The notes: generated from the letters alone by a model not told the origin. Counted from the first letter of the stretch, positions 31,350 through 39,888 are shown. The stretch: DNA of 64,000 nucleotides from Pseudogulbenkiania ferrooxidans 2002 (GCF_000174355.1 NZ_ACIS01000008.1:124001-188000), one strand, 5' to 3'. Program-made: numbers and translations.

Positions 31350-32240
31350 TCAGCCCGTGCGCAGCCACAGCAGCAGGCCGGTGAGCGCGGCGCCCAGGTG
31401 CAGCCAGGCGCGCCAGCGGAAGGCGCGGGCGCCGTCATGGGATGACAATGTGGTGACCAGGTAGGGCCGGCCGTCGGCCGGGCGCTGCAGGTGCAGCGTG
31501 AGCGGCGTGGCGGCGAACTCCTGCTGCTGTTGCCGCACCTCGCGTTCGGCGGCGGCACGCGCCGCCAGCCACTCGCGCTCGTCGATGCCGCCGCTGCGGT
31601 CGAGGTCGAAGCGGCGCAGCAGCGCCGGCTGGTCGCGCTTCCACTCTGCCAGCAGGGCGGCCACGTCGCGCCGCGGGTCGGCGGCGGCCTCGCCGCCGAT
31701 GGCGACCAGCTCCCCGATCACGTACAGCGGGTCGCCGTCGGCGATCCATTCCTCGCTGCACAGATAGTCCTGATCGTGCCAGCTCGCACGGTGCGCGGGA
31801 TGGACCTCGGCCTGTTCCGGGTCGACCACCACCTCGCCGTGGCCGTCCTGCAGCAGGAAGGAGGCGTCGCTTTCTTCCTGCTGGGCCGGATCGAGCCGGC
31901 CGTCGCGACCGACGTAGCGGCGTTCCCAGCGGAACCAGACGCAACGCCGCCCGCTCAGCGAGCTGTAGAGCGGGGCGCGTTCATGGCTGCGCGCGCAACC
32001 GAACAGCTCGACGTAGCCCTGCGCCACTGCGCCGGTGCGCGACGTGGGGGTATCGGCGATCACCCGGTAACGGCGGTAATTGAGCCACCACGCCAGCAGG
32101 CCGAAGGTGGTGCAAAGCGGCAAGCCCAGCGTGTAGAGCAGGGCCGGCTGCAGCTTGAAGCCGAGCAGCAGCGCCAAGGGATAGCCGGTGAAGCCCAGCC
32201 AGCCATGGCTGGTCAGCCGGTAAATCAGCCGCTTCTTCAC
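31350..32240 (-). CDS. GIDE-domain membrane protein with EF-hand
   Basis: A 296-residue protein with two N-terminal hydrophobic segments (about 12-50), a central domain (VELFGCARSHERAPLYSSLSG then CVWFRWERR) typical of bacterial GIDE-domain proteins related to the membrane part of eukaryotic MUL1, a calcium-binding EF-hand loop at 212-223 (DLDRSGGIDERE), a charged helix and a C-terminal hydrophobic segment (about 278-294). It starts with GTG immediately after the lemA stop (TAAGTG). Such proteins often pair with LemA; the function is not known. The EF-hand insertion is notable. Confidence 0.75.
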   Translation of the reverse strand: MKKRLIYRLTSHGWLGFTGYPLALLLGFKLQPALLYTLGLPLCTTFGLLAWWLNYRRYRVIADTPTSRTGAVAQGYVELFGCARSHERAPLYSSLSGRRCVWFRWERRYVGRDGRLDPAQQEESDASFLLQDGHGEVVVDPEQAEVHPAHRASWHDQDYLCSEEWIADGDPLYVIGELVAIGGEAAADPRRDVAALLAEWKRDQPALLRRFDLDRSGGIDEREWLAARAAAEREVRQQQQEFAATPLTLHLQRPADGRPYLVTTLSSHDGARAFRWRAWLHLGAALTGLLLWLRTG

Positions 32241-32810
32241 TTAACGCTGGAACAGGGCGGTCAGGTCGATGTCGCGCGTTTCGGCGGCGGCAAAGCGCAG
32301 CGGCGTGGCCGGGCGGAATCCGCACAGCCGAGCGATGAACACGTCGGGGAACTGTTCGATGCGCACGTTGTTGAGGTTGACCGCTTCGTTGTAGAGTTCG
32401 CGCCGGTCGGCGATGTTTTCTTCCAGTTGGCTGATACGCTGCGCCAGGTGCGAAAACTGCTGGTCCGCCTTGAGTTCGGGGTAGGCCTCGGCCACGGCGA
32501 AGAGACGGCCGAGCAGGCCGGACAGCCCGCTCTCGAGTTCGCCGAGCCGACCCAGGTTGCCGGCCCGTGCGGCGTCCGAGATCGCGGCGCGCGCTTCCAT
32601 CACCCGGGTCAACGTGGCCTGTTCGAACTGGGCGTACTGGCGGCATACCTCCACCAGCTTGGGCAATTCGTCGTGGCGCTGCTTGAGCAGCACGTCGATG
32701 TTGGCCCAGCACTTGCCGACCTGGTGCTTGAGGCCGACCAGCGCGTTGTAGAGGATGGCGGCGTACAGCAGCGGCAGGGTGAGCAGCAGCAAGAACAGGA
32801 TCAGTTTCAT
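32241..32810 (-). CDS. lemA: LemA family protein
   Basis: A 189-residue protein with an N-terminal membrane anchor (KLILFLLLLTLPLLYAAILYN) and the LemA helical core (GLKHQVGKCWANIDVLLKQR, then YNEAVNLNNVRIEQFPDVFIA). LemA proteins are membrane-anchored with an exposed helical bundle; the role is unclear. ATG 32810 begins at the anchor; ATG 32819 is an alternative. Coupled to the GIDE gene with no gap. Confidence 0.93.
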   Translation of the reverse strand: MKLILFLLLLTLPLLYAAILYNALVGLKHQVGKCWANIDVLLKQRHDELPKLVEVCRQYAQFEQATLTRVMEARAAISDAARAGNLGRLGELESGLSGLLGRLFAVAEAYPELKADQQFSHLAQRISQLEENIADRRELYNEAVNLNNVRIEQFPDVFIARLCGFRPATPLRFAAAETRDIDLTALFQR

Positions 32811-32897
32811 GTCTTCCATCCAGTCGGGAAAATCAACGATGTCATTGGCAGTATGGCATGACGTTGCGCTGACGCGCAGCGCGGGCGAGGAGGTGTC

Positions 32898-33761
32898 ATG
32901 GCGCGTCTGAGCATCATCGGTGCCGGGCGCCTGGGGCGCACGCTGGGACGCCTGGCGCACGACGCCGGCTATACCGTGGTCGACGTGCTATGCCGCGACA
33001 CGGTGCACGCCGCCGAAGCGCTCGCCTTCATCGGCGCCGGTCGCGCCGTCACCGAGCTGGCACGGCTGGCCCCGGCCGAACTCTACCTGCTGGCGGTACC
33101 GGATGCGGCGATTGCCACCACGGCGCAAGACCTGGCCGACGCTGGCGTGGTGCCGCCTGGGGCGCTGGTGTTCCACGCCAGCGGCGCCGGGGAAACGAGC
33201 CTGCTGGACCCGCTGACGGCGCGAGGCGTGCGCCTCGGCAGCCTGCACCCGGCCTTTTCCTTCGCCGAGCCGGCGCGTGCCGTGAGGGGCTTCGGCGGCA
33301 CGCTGTGCGCGCTGGAAGGGGAGGAAAGTGCCTGCACCGAACTGGAAAGGTTGGCCGAAGCCCTCGGTGGACGGCCGTTCCGGCTCGCTCCCGGCGGCAA
33401 GGCGGCCTACCACGCCGCGCTGTCGATGGCGTCCAACTACCTGGTGACGTTGAACGCGCTGGCCTTGCAGGTGGCCGCCGGGGCCGGCATCGAGCCACTC
33501 GTGGCGTCGCAGCTGGTGGGCGGGCTGATGCGCCAGACGCTCGACAACACCCTGGCACTGGGGCCGGCCGCGGCGCTCACCGGGCCGATCCTGCGCGGCG
33601 ACGCCGGCACCGTGGCGCGGCATCTCGCGGTGATCGACGACGAGCTGTGCGCCGACGCCTACCGTGCCATGGGGCGGGCGACGCTGCGGCTGGCGGGGGA
33701 GCGGCTGGACGAGGCGGCGCAACGTGCGCTGACCGCCCTGCTGGCCTCGCGTCCATCCTGA
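32898..33761 (+). CDS. Rossmann-fold and DUF2520 protein
   Basis: A 287-residue oxidoreductase-like protein. The N-terminal Rossmann domain has the dinucleotide motif GAGRLGRTL (about 8-16) and LLAVPDAAIATTA; the C-terminal helical DUF2520 domain includes LHPAFSFAEP and AAYHAALSMASNYLVTL. It resembles pyrroline-5-carboxylate reductase/6-phosphogluconate dehydrogenase-type folds; the substrate is unknown. An AGGAGG precedes the ATG. It is divergent from lemA and convergent with the racemase gene. Confidence 0.88.
   Translation: MARLSIIGAGRLGRTLGRLAHDAGYTVVDVLCRDTVHAAEALAFIGAGRAVTELARLAPAELYLLAVPDAAIATTAQDLADAGVVPPGALVFHASGAGETSLLDPLTARGVRLGSLHPAFSFAEPARAVRGFGGTLCALEGEESACTELERLAEALGGRPFRLAPGGKAAYHAALSMASNYLVTLNALALQVAAGAGIEPLVASQLVGGLMRQTLDNTLALGPAAALTGPILRGDAGTVARHLAVIDDELCADAYRAMGRATLRLAGERLDEAAQRALTALLASRPS
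33350..33359 (-). repeat. TTCGGCCAAC copy 7
   Basis: Exact decamer inside the DUF2520 gene (LAE). Flanks C and CTTT. Confidence 0.6.
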
Positions 33762-33773
33762 CGCCGGCCGGTT

Positions 33774-35204
33774 TTACGCCGGCCGGGCCAATTGCACGCA
33801 GCGGCGCGCCAGGATGTCGGTCGGGTCGATCAGGGCCACCGTCCTGCCGTCGAGTTCGATCTCATGGCTCTGCGGGAACAGCAGTGGCAGCTCGGTGCAG
33901 CCGAGGATGAGGATCTCTGCACCGGCCTGGGCCAAGTGCTCCGCCGCTGCCAGCAAGTCGGTCTTGCTCTCGCCCTCGGTAAAGCCCGCCTTGACCCCGC
34001 ATTCGCCGTAGATGGCATTCATCACCTTGTCCTGGAAGGGCGGTTCGGGAGCGATCAGCCGGATGCCGGCCTGCTCGGCGGCAGCGTGGTACACCCGGCT
34101 CTGCACCGTGCCGGCGGTTGCCAGCAGGCCCACCGGCTTGTCGCCGCTGTAACGCGTCCGGATATGGGCGATCGTTTCAGTCAGCATGTTGACGATGGGA
34201 GTCGTCAGATAAGGCTGGATCGCCGCGACGAAGGCGTGGGCTGTATTGCAGGGAATCGCGATGGCCTTGGCTCCGTCGGCCTCCAGCCGTTGACAGGTCG
34301 CCAGCAGCGCGACGGTGGGGTCGGTTCCCTCATGCAACAGATTGGCGGTGCGGTCGGGAATCTGCGGATTCTGCTCCACCACCATCTTGATGTGTTCCTG
34401 GTCGCAGCCGGCCGGCGTGTTGCAAACCACCTTGTCCATGAAGTCCACGGTCGCCGCCGGACCGACTCCCCCCACGATCCCGAGCTTGAACGGCTGCTCC
34501 AGGGCCGGGCTGCTGTAGTGGAGGGCATGCTCGGCATAGATGGCGTTGCTGTCCAGCAGCCCGATACCCCGCCGTTGCAGGCGTTGGGCCACCAGCGACA
34601 GCTCGGTAAAGCCCGGCACCAGCAAGTCGGCTCCTTGTTCCTGCAGATGTCGACAGACTTGTGCCACCTGTTCCAGCGCCGCCTCGTCGCCCGCCTGCAG
34701 TCCCCGCTCGCCATATACGGCCTGCATCAAGCTGGTTTGCTGATCGGGCGAGGGATACAGCAGGGCGTAGTGATCGTCGAAATAGCGTTCGAACAGCCCG
34801 GCTTCGCGGACGAAATCGGACGTCAGTATGCCCAGCCGGCGGCCGGGGTCCGCCTTTTGCCGGACATGGCGCAGCAGCGCCGCCATCATGTCCAGCAGCG
34901 GTACCTCGAGTTCGGTCTGGATCTCATCCCGGAACACATGGCTGGCGAAGCAGGGCAGCAGGATCGCGTCGGCACGGCGGGCGACGAACGACTGGCTGGC
35001 CTGGAACACGTACAGCTTGCGCGCGGTCATGCTGGTGCCCCGCTCCAGGGCAACGCCGGCACCTGTGAACGGGTGTTGCTCCAGCAGGAAATGGAAGCGT
35101 GCTACGTCAGCCCGTGCAGGGGGTGATTTCAGCAACTTGGCAAACAGATCGGCACCGGCCAGTGCGCCCAGCCCGCCGATGATGCCCAGGGTTCTTGTCG
35201 TCAT
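33774..35204 (-). CDS. Tandem-domain Asp/Glu racemase
   Basis: A 476-residue protein made of two fused Asp/Glu-racemase domains (about 1-230 and 238-476), each starting with a GIIGGLG/GIVGGVGP motif. The C-terminal half has both catalytic cysteines: Cys319 in IPCNTAHAF and Cys436 in LGCTELPLL. The N-terminal half keeps the first (Cys85, LPCFASH) but the second site reads LVPGFTEL (Gly198-Phe199) with no cysteine, so it is probably inactive as a racemase. ATG 35204 begins the domain. It lies 70 bases downstream of a dicarboxylate/amino-acid symporter gene, suggesting uptake and stereo-conversion of an acidic amino acid. Confidence 0.85.
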   Translation of the reverse strand: MTTRTLGIIGGLGALAGADLFAKLLKSPPARADVARFHFLLEQHPFTGAGVALERGTSMTARKLYVFQASQSFVARRADAILLPCFASHVFRDEIQTELEVPLLDMMAALLRHVRQKADPGRRLGILTSDFVREAGLFERYFDDHYALLYPSPDQQTSLMQAVYGERGLQAGDEAALEQVAQVCRHLQEQGADLLVPGFTELSLVAQRLQRRGIGLLDSNAIYAEHALHYSSPALEQPFKLGIVGGVGPAATVDFMDKVVCNTPAGCDQEHIKMVVEQNPQIPDRTANLLHEGTDPTVALLATCQRLEADGAKAIAIPCNTAHAFVAAIQPYLTTPIVNMLTETIAHIRTRYSGDKPVGLLATAGTVQSRVYHAAAEQAGIRLIAPEPPFQDKVMNAIYGECGVKAGFTEGESKTDLLAAAEHLAQAGAEILILGCTELPLLFPQSHEIELDGRTVALIDPTDILARRCVQLARPA

Positions 35205-35274
35205 GGTGTCAGGATTCGGTGAAGGGGAATGACCGGGGCCGTCTTGAGCGCGGCCCCTCCGTCTGATTTCAGCG

Positions 35275-36546
35275 TCAGGCCCGGTTCTCGGCCGCGACGG
35301 GCAGGCTCTCGGCTTCCGGCCCGGCATTGCCTTCGAACTTGGCGACCACCGCCGTCGCCAAGCTATTGCCCAGCACATTGGTCGCGGTGCGCCCCATGTC
35401 GAAGAACTGATCGATACCCATGATCAGCAGCAAGCCGGCTTCCGGTAGGTGGAACATCGGCGGGGTGGCGGCCACCACCACCAGCGAGGCGCGCGCCACG
35501 CCGGCCATGCCCTTGCTGGTCACCATCAGCACCAGGAGCAGGATCAGTTGCTGCGAAAAGCTCATGTCGATGTTGTAGGCCTGGGCGATGAACAGCACGG
35601 CAAACGCCTGGTACATCATCGAGCCGTCGAGGTTGAATGAGTAGCCGAGCGGCAGCACGAAACTGGAAATACGCTTGGACACGCCGAACTTTTCCAGCGA
35701 TTCGATGGTTTTCGGGTAGGCCGACTCGCTGCTGGCGGTGGAAAAGGCCAGCATGATCGGCTCGCGGATCAGCCTGAACAGCGCTCCCACCGACTTGCCG
35801 AGAAACAGGTAACCAACGCCGAGCAGCAGCCCCCACAGCAGCGCCAGTCCCAGATAGAACTCGCCGATCAGCCTGCCATAGCTCAGCAAGACGCCGAGGC
35901 CCTGCACCGTGATGGCGGCGGCCATGGCGGCGAACACGCCGATCGGCGCCAGGCGCATCACGTAGTCGGTGATGCGGAACATGATGCGGGCCAGCTCGTC
36001 GATGCATTTGTCCAGCGTGGCGTAACCTTGTCCTTTGACGAACCCCAGGGCGGTGCCGAAGAACAGCGAGAACACCAGGATCTGCAGGATCTCGTTGTTG
36101 GCCATGGCTTCGGCAATACTTTTCGGGAACACATGCGTGATGAAGCCCTTGAGGTTCAGGTCGCCGGTTTTCAGCCCGGAACTGGCCGCGACGTCGGGCA
36201 GCGCCAGATGCATCTGGACGCCGGGCTCGAACAGGTTTACCAGCGCCATGCCGAGCAGTAACGAGGCGGTGGCGGCGCAGACGAACCACAGCATGGCCTT
36301 GAGGCCGATCCGGCCGACGGCGCCCGAATCGCCCATGCTGGCCAGGCCGAAAACCAGCGTGGCGAAAACCAGCGGGGCGATGATCATCTTGATCAGGCGT
36401 AGAAAGATATCGGTGACCAGGCTGAAATAGGAGGCGATCTCCTTGGCAGACTGCGCGTCCTGGGCATAACGGTTGCAGAGATAGCCGACCAGGATGCCCA
36501 GCAGCATCGCTATCCCGATCTGACGAGTCAGTTTTTGGGTATTCAT
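35275..36546 (-). CDS. Dicarboxylate/amino acid:cation symporter (DAACS)
   Basis: A 423-residue secondary transporter of the DctA/GltP family, moving C4-dicarboxylates or glutamate/aspartate with protons or sodium. It has about eight membrane segments plus re-entrant loops, with the SFNLDGSMMYQAFAVLFIAQ block, a serine-rich TASSESAYP hairpin and GRTATNVLGNSLATAVVAKFEG. The usual NMDGT motif region reads FNLDGS. ATG 36546 has AAAGGAG 12 bases upstream. Substrate is not certain; the neighbouring racemase favours aspartate/glutamate. Confidence 0.92.
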   Translation of the reverse strand: MNTQKLTRQIGIAMLLGILVGYLCNRYAQDAQSAKEIASYFSLVTDIFLRLIKMIIAPLVFATLVFGLASMGDSGAVGRIGLKAMLWFVCAATASLLLGMALVNLFEPGVQMHLALPDVAASSGLKTGDLNLKGFITHVFPKSIAEAMANNEILQILVFSLFFGTALGFVKGQGYATLDKCIDELARIMFRITDYVMRLAPIGVFAAMAAAITVQGLGVLLSYGRLIGEFYLGLALLWGLLLGVGYLFLGKSVGALFRLIREPIMLAFSTASSESAYPKTIESLEKFGVSKRISSFVLPLGYSFNLDGSMMYQAFAVLFIAQAYNIDMSFSQQLILLLVLMVTSKGMAGVARASLVVVAATPPMFHLPEAGLLLIMGIDQFFDMGRTATNVLGNSLATAVVAKFEGNAGPEAESLPVAAENRA

Positions 36547-36611
36547 GATTTTTCGCAGCTCCTTTGTACGCGCCGAAAACGGGGCACGAGAAATTCTAGG
36601 GCTGCGCCGGA

Positions 36612-36661
36612 AGCGCCATGATGAGGATGGGTCATAGCGCCATGCGAAATCGGAATAGCGC
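36612..36661. promoter_or_regulatory. Repeated AGCGC motifs between symporter and LysR genes
   Basis: In the 215-base divergent gap, AGCGCCATG occurs at 36612-36620 and 36636-36644, with a shorter AGCGC at 36657-36661, spaced 24 and 21 bases. One copy lies inside a T-N11-A pattern. LysR-type regulators commonly bind two or three such sites about two helical turns apart next to their own promoter. This is a candidate binding region, inferred from spacing and position. Confidence 0.4.
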
Positions 36662-36761
36662 TTTGGGGCAAGGAACCGCATGATGGCCAAAGGAAAACCG
36701 CTGCGGTCTTCATGCGGTCGAGCAGTACGAGTAGCCAGGGGCGGCAGACAAGGGGAGACTC

Positions 36762-37685
36762 ATGCATCTGAGGTGGATCGGCGACCTGCTGGCGCTGGCG
36801 GACACCAAGAATTTCTCGCGCGCGGCGGAGGCTCGCCACATCACGCAATCGGCGTTATCTCGCCGCATCCGTTCGCTGGAAGAATGGGTCGGGGCAGAAC
36901 TGGTGCATCGTGGCTCCTACCCGCTGGAACTGACCCAGGCCGGGCAGCTGTTTTGCGAGCAGGGTCGCGAGGCGCTGCGGCTGTTGCTGGAGGCGCGTGC
37001 CGATATCCGCCAGGAAACGCGCATGCCCGGCAAGGCCATCCAGGTGCGCGCCGGGCACACGCTGTCCATGACCTTCCTGCCCAAATGGATGAAGCAGTTC
37101 CAGCGGCGGCATGGCCATTTCAATGCCCGCGTGGTGGCGGAGAACGTGCTGGATGCGGTGATGGCCCTGTCCGAGGGCAGCTGCGACCTGATGTTCTGCT
37201 ATCACCATCCGCGCGCGCCTATCCTGCTCGACCCCGCCAAATTCGATTACCTGACACTGGGGCAAGAAGCCTTCATTCCGGTCTCGGCCGTTTCGGCCTC
37301 CGGCAAGCCGGCATTCAGCCTGCCCGGGCGCAAGAACATTCCCATTCCTTATCTCGCCTACACCTCCACGACGTTTCTCGGGCGCGTGGTCGAGGTCATC
37401 CTGAAGCAGGCGCCGACGCCGTACTTTCTCGAACTCTGCTACGAGGCCGACATGGCCATGCTGCTGATGAACATGGCCAAGGAAGGCTACGGCGTGGCCT
37501 GGCTGCCGGAAAGCTCGGTGGCCGAGGCGCTGCAGCAGGGCGCTCTGGTGAAGGCGGGGGGAGAAGAGTGGAGCACGCAGCTGGAGATACGCTCCTACCG
37601 CGCCAAGCAGAATACCAACGCCACCTTGCAAGACCTGTGGCGTTCGCTGGAGATGGAGAGCGTGGTGCAGCGGAGCGGGGGATAA
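36762..37685 (+). CDS. LysR-family transcriptional regulator
   Basis: A 307-residue regulator with an N-terminal helix-turn-helix (about 15-50, FSRAAEARHITQSALSRRIR) and a periplasmic-binding-like effector domain. GGGGAG lies upstream of ATG 36762. Divergent placement from the symporter-racemase pair suggests it activates those genes in response to their substrate, the standard LysR arrangement. The effector is unknown. Confidence 0.92.
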   Translation: MHLRWIGDLLALADTKNFSRAAEARHITQSALSRRIRSLEEWVGAELVHRGSYPLELTQAGQLFCEQGREALRLLLEARADIRQETRMPGKAIQVRAGHTLSMTFLPKWMKQFQRRHGHFNARVVAENVLDAVMALSEGSCDLMFCYHHPRAPILLDPAKFDYLTLGQEAFIPVSAVSASGKPAFSLPGRKNIPIPYLAYTSTTFLGRVVEVILKQAPTPYFLELCYEADMAMLLMNMAKEGYGVAWLPESSVAEALQQGALVKAGGEEWSTQLEIRSYRAKQNTNATLQDLWRSLEMESVVQRSGG

Positions 37686-37689
37686 CAAA

Positions 37690-37714
37690 AACCGGCCGAC
37701 GATGTCGGCCGGTT
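37690..37714. terminator. Bidirectional terminator, LysR gene and RsmI-like gene
   Basis: Perfect 11-base inverted repeat AACCGGCCGAC (37690-37700) and GTCGGCCGGTT (37704-37714) with a 3-base loop; flanked by AAAA on the left and a short T run on the right. It separates two converging genes. Confidence 0.8.
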
Positions 37715-37750
37715 TCAGGCTGCTGACAAAGTGCTTTGATACGTTAGCGC

Positions 37751-38455
37751 TCAGCCGGCGTGGATCACGAACAGCGCCGGGCGCTTGTGGAAGTCCGGCG
37801 CCTCCTTTGGCCAGTCCTTGACGCGGCGGCTGACGATGGTCTGGCTGGGCAGCGTCAGGTCGGCCGCCACACACAGCCGGGTCGCCGGGCTCAGCGTCTC
37901 GCGCAGCTGTTGCAGCAAGGCGTTGTTGCGGTACGGCGTCTCGATGAAGATCTGCGTCTCGTTGCGCTGGCGCGAACGCTGTTCCAGCTCCTTCACCGCC
38001 TTGGCGCGCTCGGCGGCGTCCACCGGCAAATAGCCGTGGAAGGCGAAGCACTGGCCGTTGGCGCCGGACGCCATCAGCGCCAAGAGGATCGACGACGGCC
38101 CGATCAACGGCTCCACGCGGTAGCCCTTCTCGTGCGCCAGCGCCACCAGTTGCGCGCCGGGGTCGGCCACCGCCGGGCAGCCGGCCTCCGACACCAGGCC
38201 CAGGTCGAGCCCTTCGGCCAACGGCTGCAGCAGCGCCGCCACCTCGGCCGGCTTGGTGTGCTCGTTCAGCGTCGATAGCGTCAGCTCGCGGATCGGCGTG
38301 GTCACGCCGAGCGCCTTCAAGTGCTTGCGCGCGGTCTTTTCCGCCTCCACCACGAAATGGGTGAGATGAATCACGCGGGCGCGCTCCGGCTCCGGCAACC
38401 AGGGCGTGGCCTCGTCGCCGAGCGGGGTGGGGATCAAGAACAGGGTGCCGGCCAT
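37751..38455 (-). CDS. RsmI-like SAM-dependent methyltransferase
   Basis: A 234-residue tetrapyrrole-methylase-fold protein related to RsmI, the 16S rRNA C1402 2'-O-methyltransferase. It has GTLFLIPTPLGD, VSEAGCPAVADPGAQLV and PLIGPSSILLALMASG. It is shorter than RsmI (about 285) and looks like the separate short paralogue group, so the substrate is uncertain. ATG 38455 overlaps the yceF stop by one base (TAATG). A longer open frame upstream is a shadow of yceF. Confidence 0.85.
   Translation of the reverse strand: MAGTLFLIPTPLGDEATPWLPEPERARVIHLTHFVVEAEKTARKHLKALGVTTPIRELTLSTLNEHTKPAEVAALLQPLAEGLDLGLVSEAGCPAVADPGAQLVALAHEKGYRVEPLIGPSSILLALMASGANGQCFAFHGYLPVDAAERAKAVKELEQRSRQRNETQIFIETPYRNNALLQQLRETLSPATRLCVAADLTLPSQTIVSRRVKDWPKEAPDFHKRPALFVIHAG
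38213..38222 (+). repeat. TTCGGCCAAC copy 8
   Basis: Exact decamer inside the RsmI-like gene; reads LAE on the gene strand. Flanks C and GGCT. Confidence 0.6.
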
Positions 38456-39033
38456 TACAGAATCTCCACGCCTTCGTTGCCGAGCATCGTCACCAACTCG
38501 AACAACGGCACGCCGATCAGCGAGTTGGGGTCGTCCGACTCGATGCGCGCGATCAACGCGCCACCCAGTCCCTCGCTCTTGGCCGCGCCGGCGCAGTGCA
38601 GCGCATCCGGCTCGCGTGTCAGATAGTGGCGAATCTGCGTCTCGGACAGCGCGCGCAGTGTCACGCGGGTCAGGCCCACCGTCTCCTGCACCCGGCCGGT
38701 GGCGCTGTTCACCAGCGCCAGCGCGGAGTGGAACAGCACGGTGCGACCGCTCATCCACGTCAGCATCTCCACGCCGCGCTCGAATTCGAGCGGCTTGCCG
38801 ATCTGCTGGCCGTCGAGCAGCGCCACCTGGTCGGAGCCGATGATCAGCGCTTCGGGAAAGCGCCCGGCGAGCGATTCGGCCTTAGCGCGCGCCAGCCGGG
38901 TGGCGGTCAAGAGCGCGGTCTCATTGGGCAGCGGGGTTTCGTCGCAATGCGGCGCCACGGCCTCGAACGGCAGGCCCAGGCGCGCGATGATCTCGCGGCG
39001 GTAGGGAGAGGTGGAAGCGAGGACAATCTGCAT
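38455..39033 (-). CDS. yceF: Maf-family 7-methyl-GTP pyrophosphatase YceF
   Basis: Maf nucleotide pyrophosphatase; the ASTSPYRREIIARLGL start and overall pattern match the YceF subgroup, active on m7GTP, rather than the dTTP/UTP-type Maf (SPRRxELL). The 192-residue protein contains IIGSDQVALLDG and the catalytic lysine region AAKSEGLGG. ATG 39033 was chosen because MQIVLAS is the conserved beginning; the frame is open 9 codons upstream. It is divergent from yceD, as in many proteobacteria. Confidence 0.92.
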   Translation of the reverse strand: MQIVLASTSPYRREIIARLGLPFEAVAPHCDETPLPNETALLTATRLARAKAESLAGRFPEALIIGSDQVALLDGQQIGKPLEFERGVEMLTWMSGRTVLFHSALALVNSATGRVQETVGLTRVTLRALSETQIRHYLTREPDALHCAGAAKSEGLGGALIARIESDDPNSLIGVPLFELVTMLGNEGVEIL

Positions 39034-39053
39034 GGTGTGAATGCTTGATTCTT

Positions 39054-39081
39054 TTGACAAATCGGGGAGGCGAATTATATC
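39054..39081 (+). promoter_or_regulatory. Sigma-70 promoter for yceD-rpmF-fab operon
   Basis: TTGACA at 39054-39059 and TATATC at 39076-39081 with a 16-base spacer form the best promoter match in the window. Transcription would start near 39088, only about 5 bases before the yceD ATG at 39093, so the message would be nearly leaderless, or the true start site differs. Confidence 0.6.
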
Positions 39082-39092
39082 ATGCGAGGTTT

Positions 39093-39596
39093 ATGTCTAA
39101 ACCGATTTTGATCGATCCGCTGAAGTTTGCCCGCGAGGGCCGCTCGCAGACTGGCACCTTGGCCATCTCGGCGCTGGATCAGCGCATACACGACGACCTG
39201 TCCGATACGGACGGCGAGGTAAAGTATACCCTCTCCGGCCACGTCGACCCGTTGCGTCGTGCCGTGCTCCGGCTCACGCTCGACGCCACGATTTCCGTGC
39301 GCTGTCAGCGTTGCCTCTCCAGCATGCCGTACGTGCTCAAGACCGACTCCTCGATGACGCTGTTCACCGACGAGGAAAAGCTCGAGGCGGCCTGCGAGGC
39401 CGACGAAACGCTCGATGCCATCATGGCCGAGCCGGAGTTGGACGTGGTTCGGCTGGTCGAAGACGAAATCATCATGGGCTTGCCGCTGTCGCCGAAACAC
39501 GACGATTGCGGTACGGATGCTCTCGCGCGCGCCAAGACCGACAAGCCGAATCCGTTCGCGGTGCTGGCGGCGCTCAAGGGCACCAAGTCCGAGTAA
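39093..39596 (+). CDS. yceD: YceD/DUF177 23S rRNA accumulation protein
   Basis: A 167-residue DUF177 protein, needed for 23S rRNA accumulation in E. coli and plants. It has the CQRCL motif (VRCQRCLSSM) and the acidic DVVRLVEDEIIMGLPLSPKHDDC block with a second cysteine. ATG 39093 is preceded by GAGG at short spacing; the frame opens 16 codons earlier without support. The yceD-rpmF-plsX order is highly conserved. Confidence 0.94.
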   Translation: MSKPILIDPLKFAREGRSQTGTLAISALDQRIHDDLSDTDGEVKYTLSGHVDPLRRAVLRLTLDATISVRCQRCLSSMPYVLKTDSSMTLFTDEEKLEAACEADETLDAIMAEPELDVVRLVEDEIIMGLPLSPKHDDCGTDALARAKTDKPNPFAVLAALKGTKSE

Positions 39597-39643
39597 ACCG
39601 GATTCGTGTAATAGAATCTACTTGAAATTCTTAGGAGTTGACC

Positions 39644-39823
39644 ATGGCCGTTCAACAGAACAAAAAGTCCCCGTCCAAGCGTGGCATGCACCGCGCCCAC
39701 GATTTCCTGATCGCCCCGGCGCTGGCCGTTGAGCCGACCACCGGCGAAGCCCATCTGCGTCACCACATCAGCCCGAACGGCTTCTACCGTGGCCGCAAGG
39801 TCGTCAAGACCAAGGGCGAGTAA
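39644..39823 (+). CDS. rpmF: 50S ribosomal protein L32
   Basis: A 59-residue basic ribosomal protein: [20 protein letters not shown] and the C-terminal [20 protein letters not shown]. The zinc-binding cysteines of C+ L32 types are absent, so this is the C- form. AGGAG precedes ATG 39644. It lies between yceD and plsX. Confidence 0.98.
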   Translation: MAVQQNKKSPSKRGMHRAHDFLIAPALAVEPTTGEAHLRHHISPNGFYRGRKVVKTKGE

Positions 39824-39888
39824 TCGCTTTTTCTCCGCACAAACTTTACCTGTCAAACAACAGGTAGGTTTCACCACCGTACACGTTG

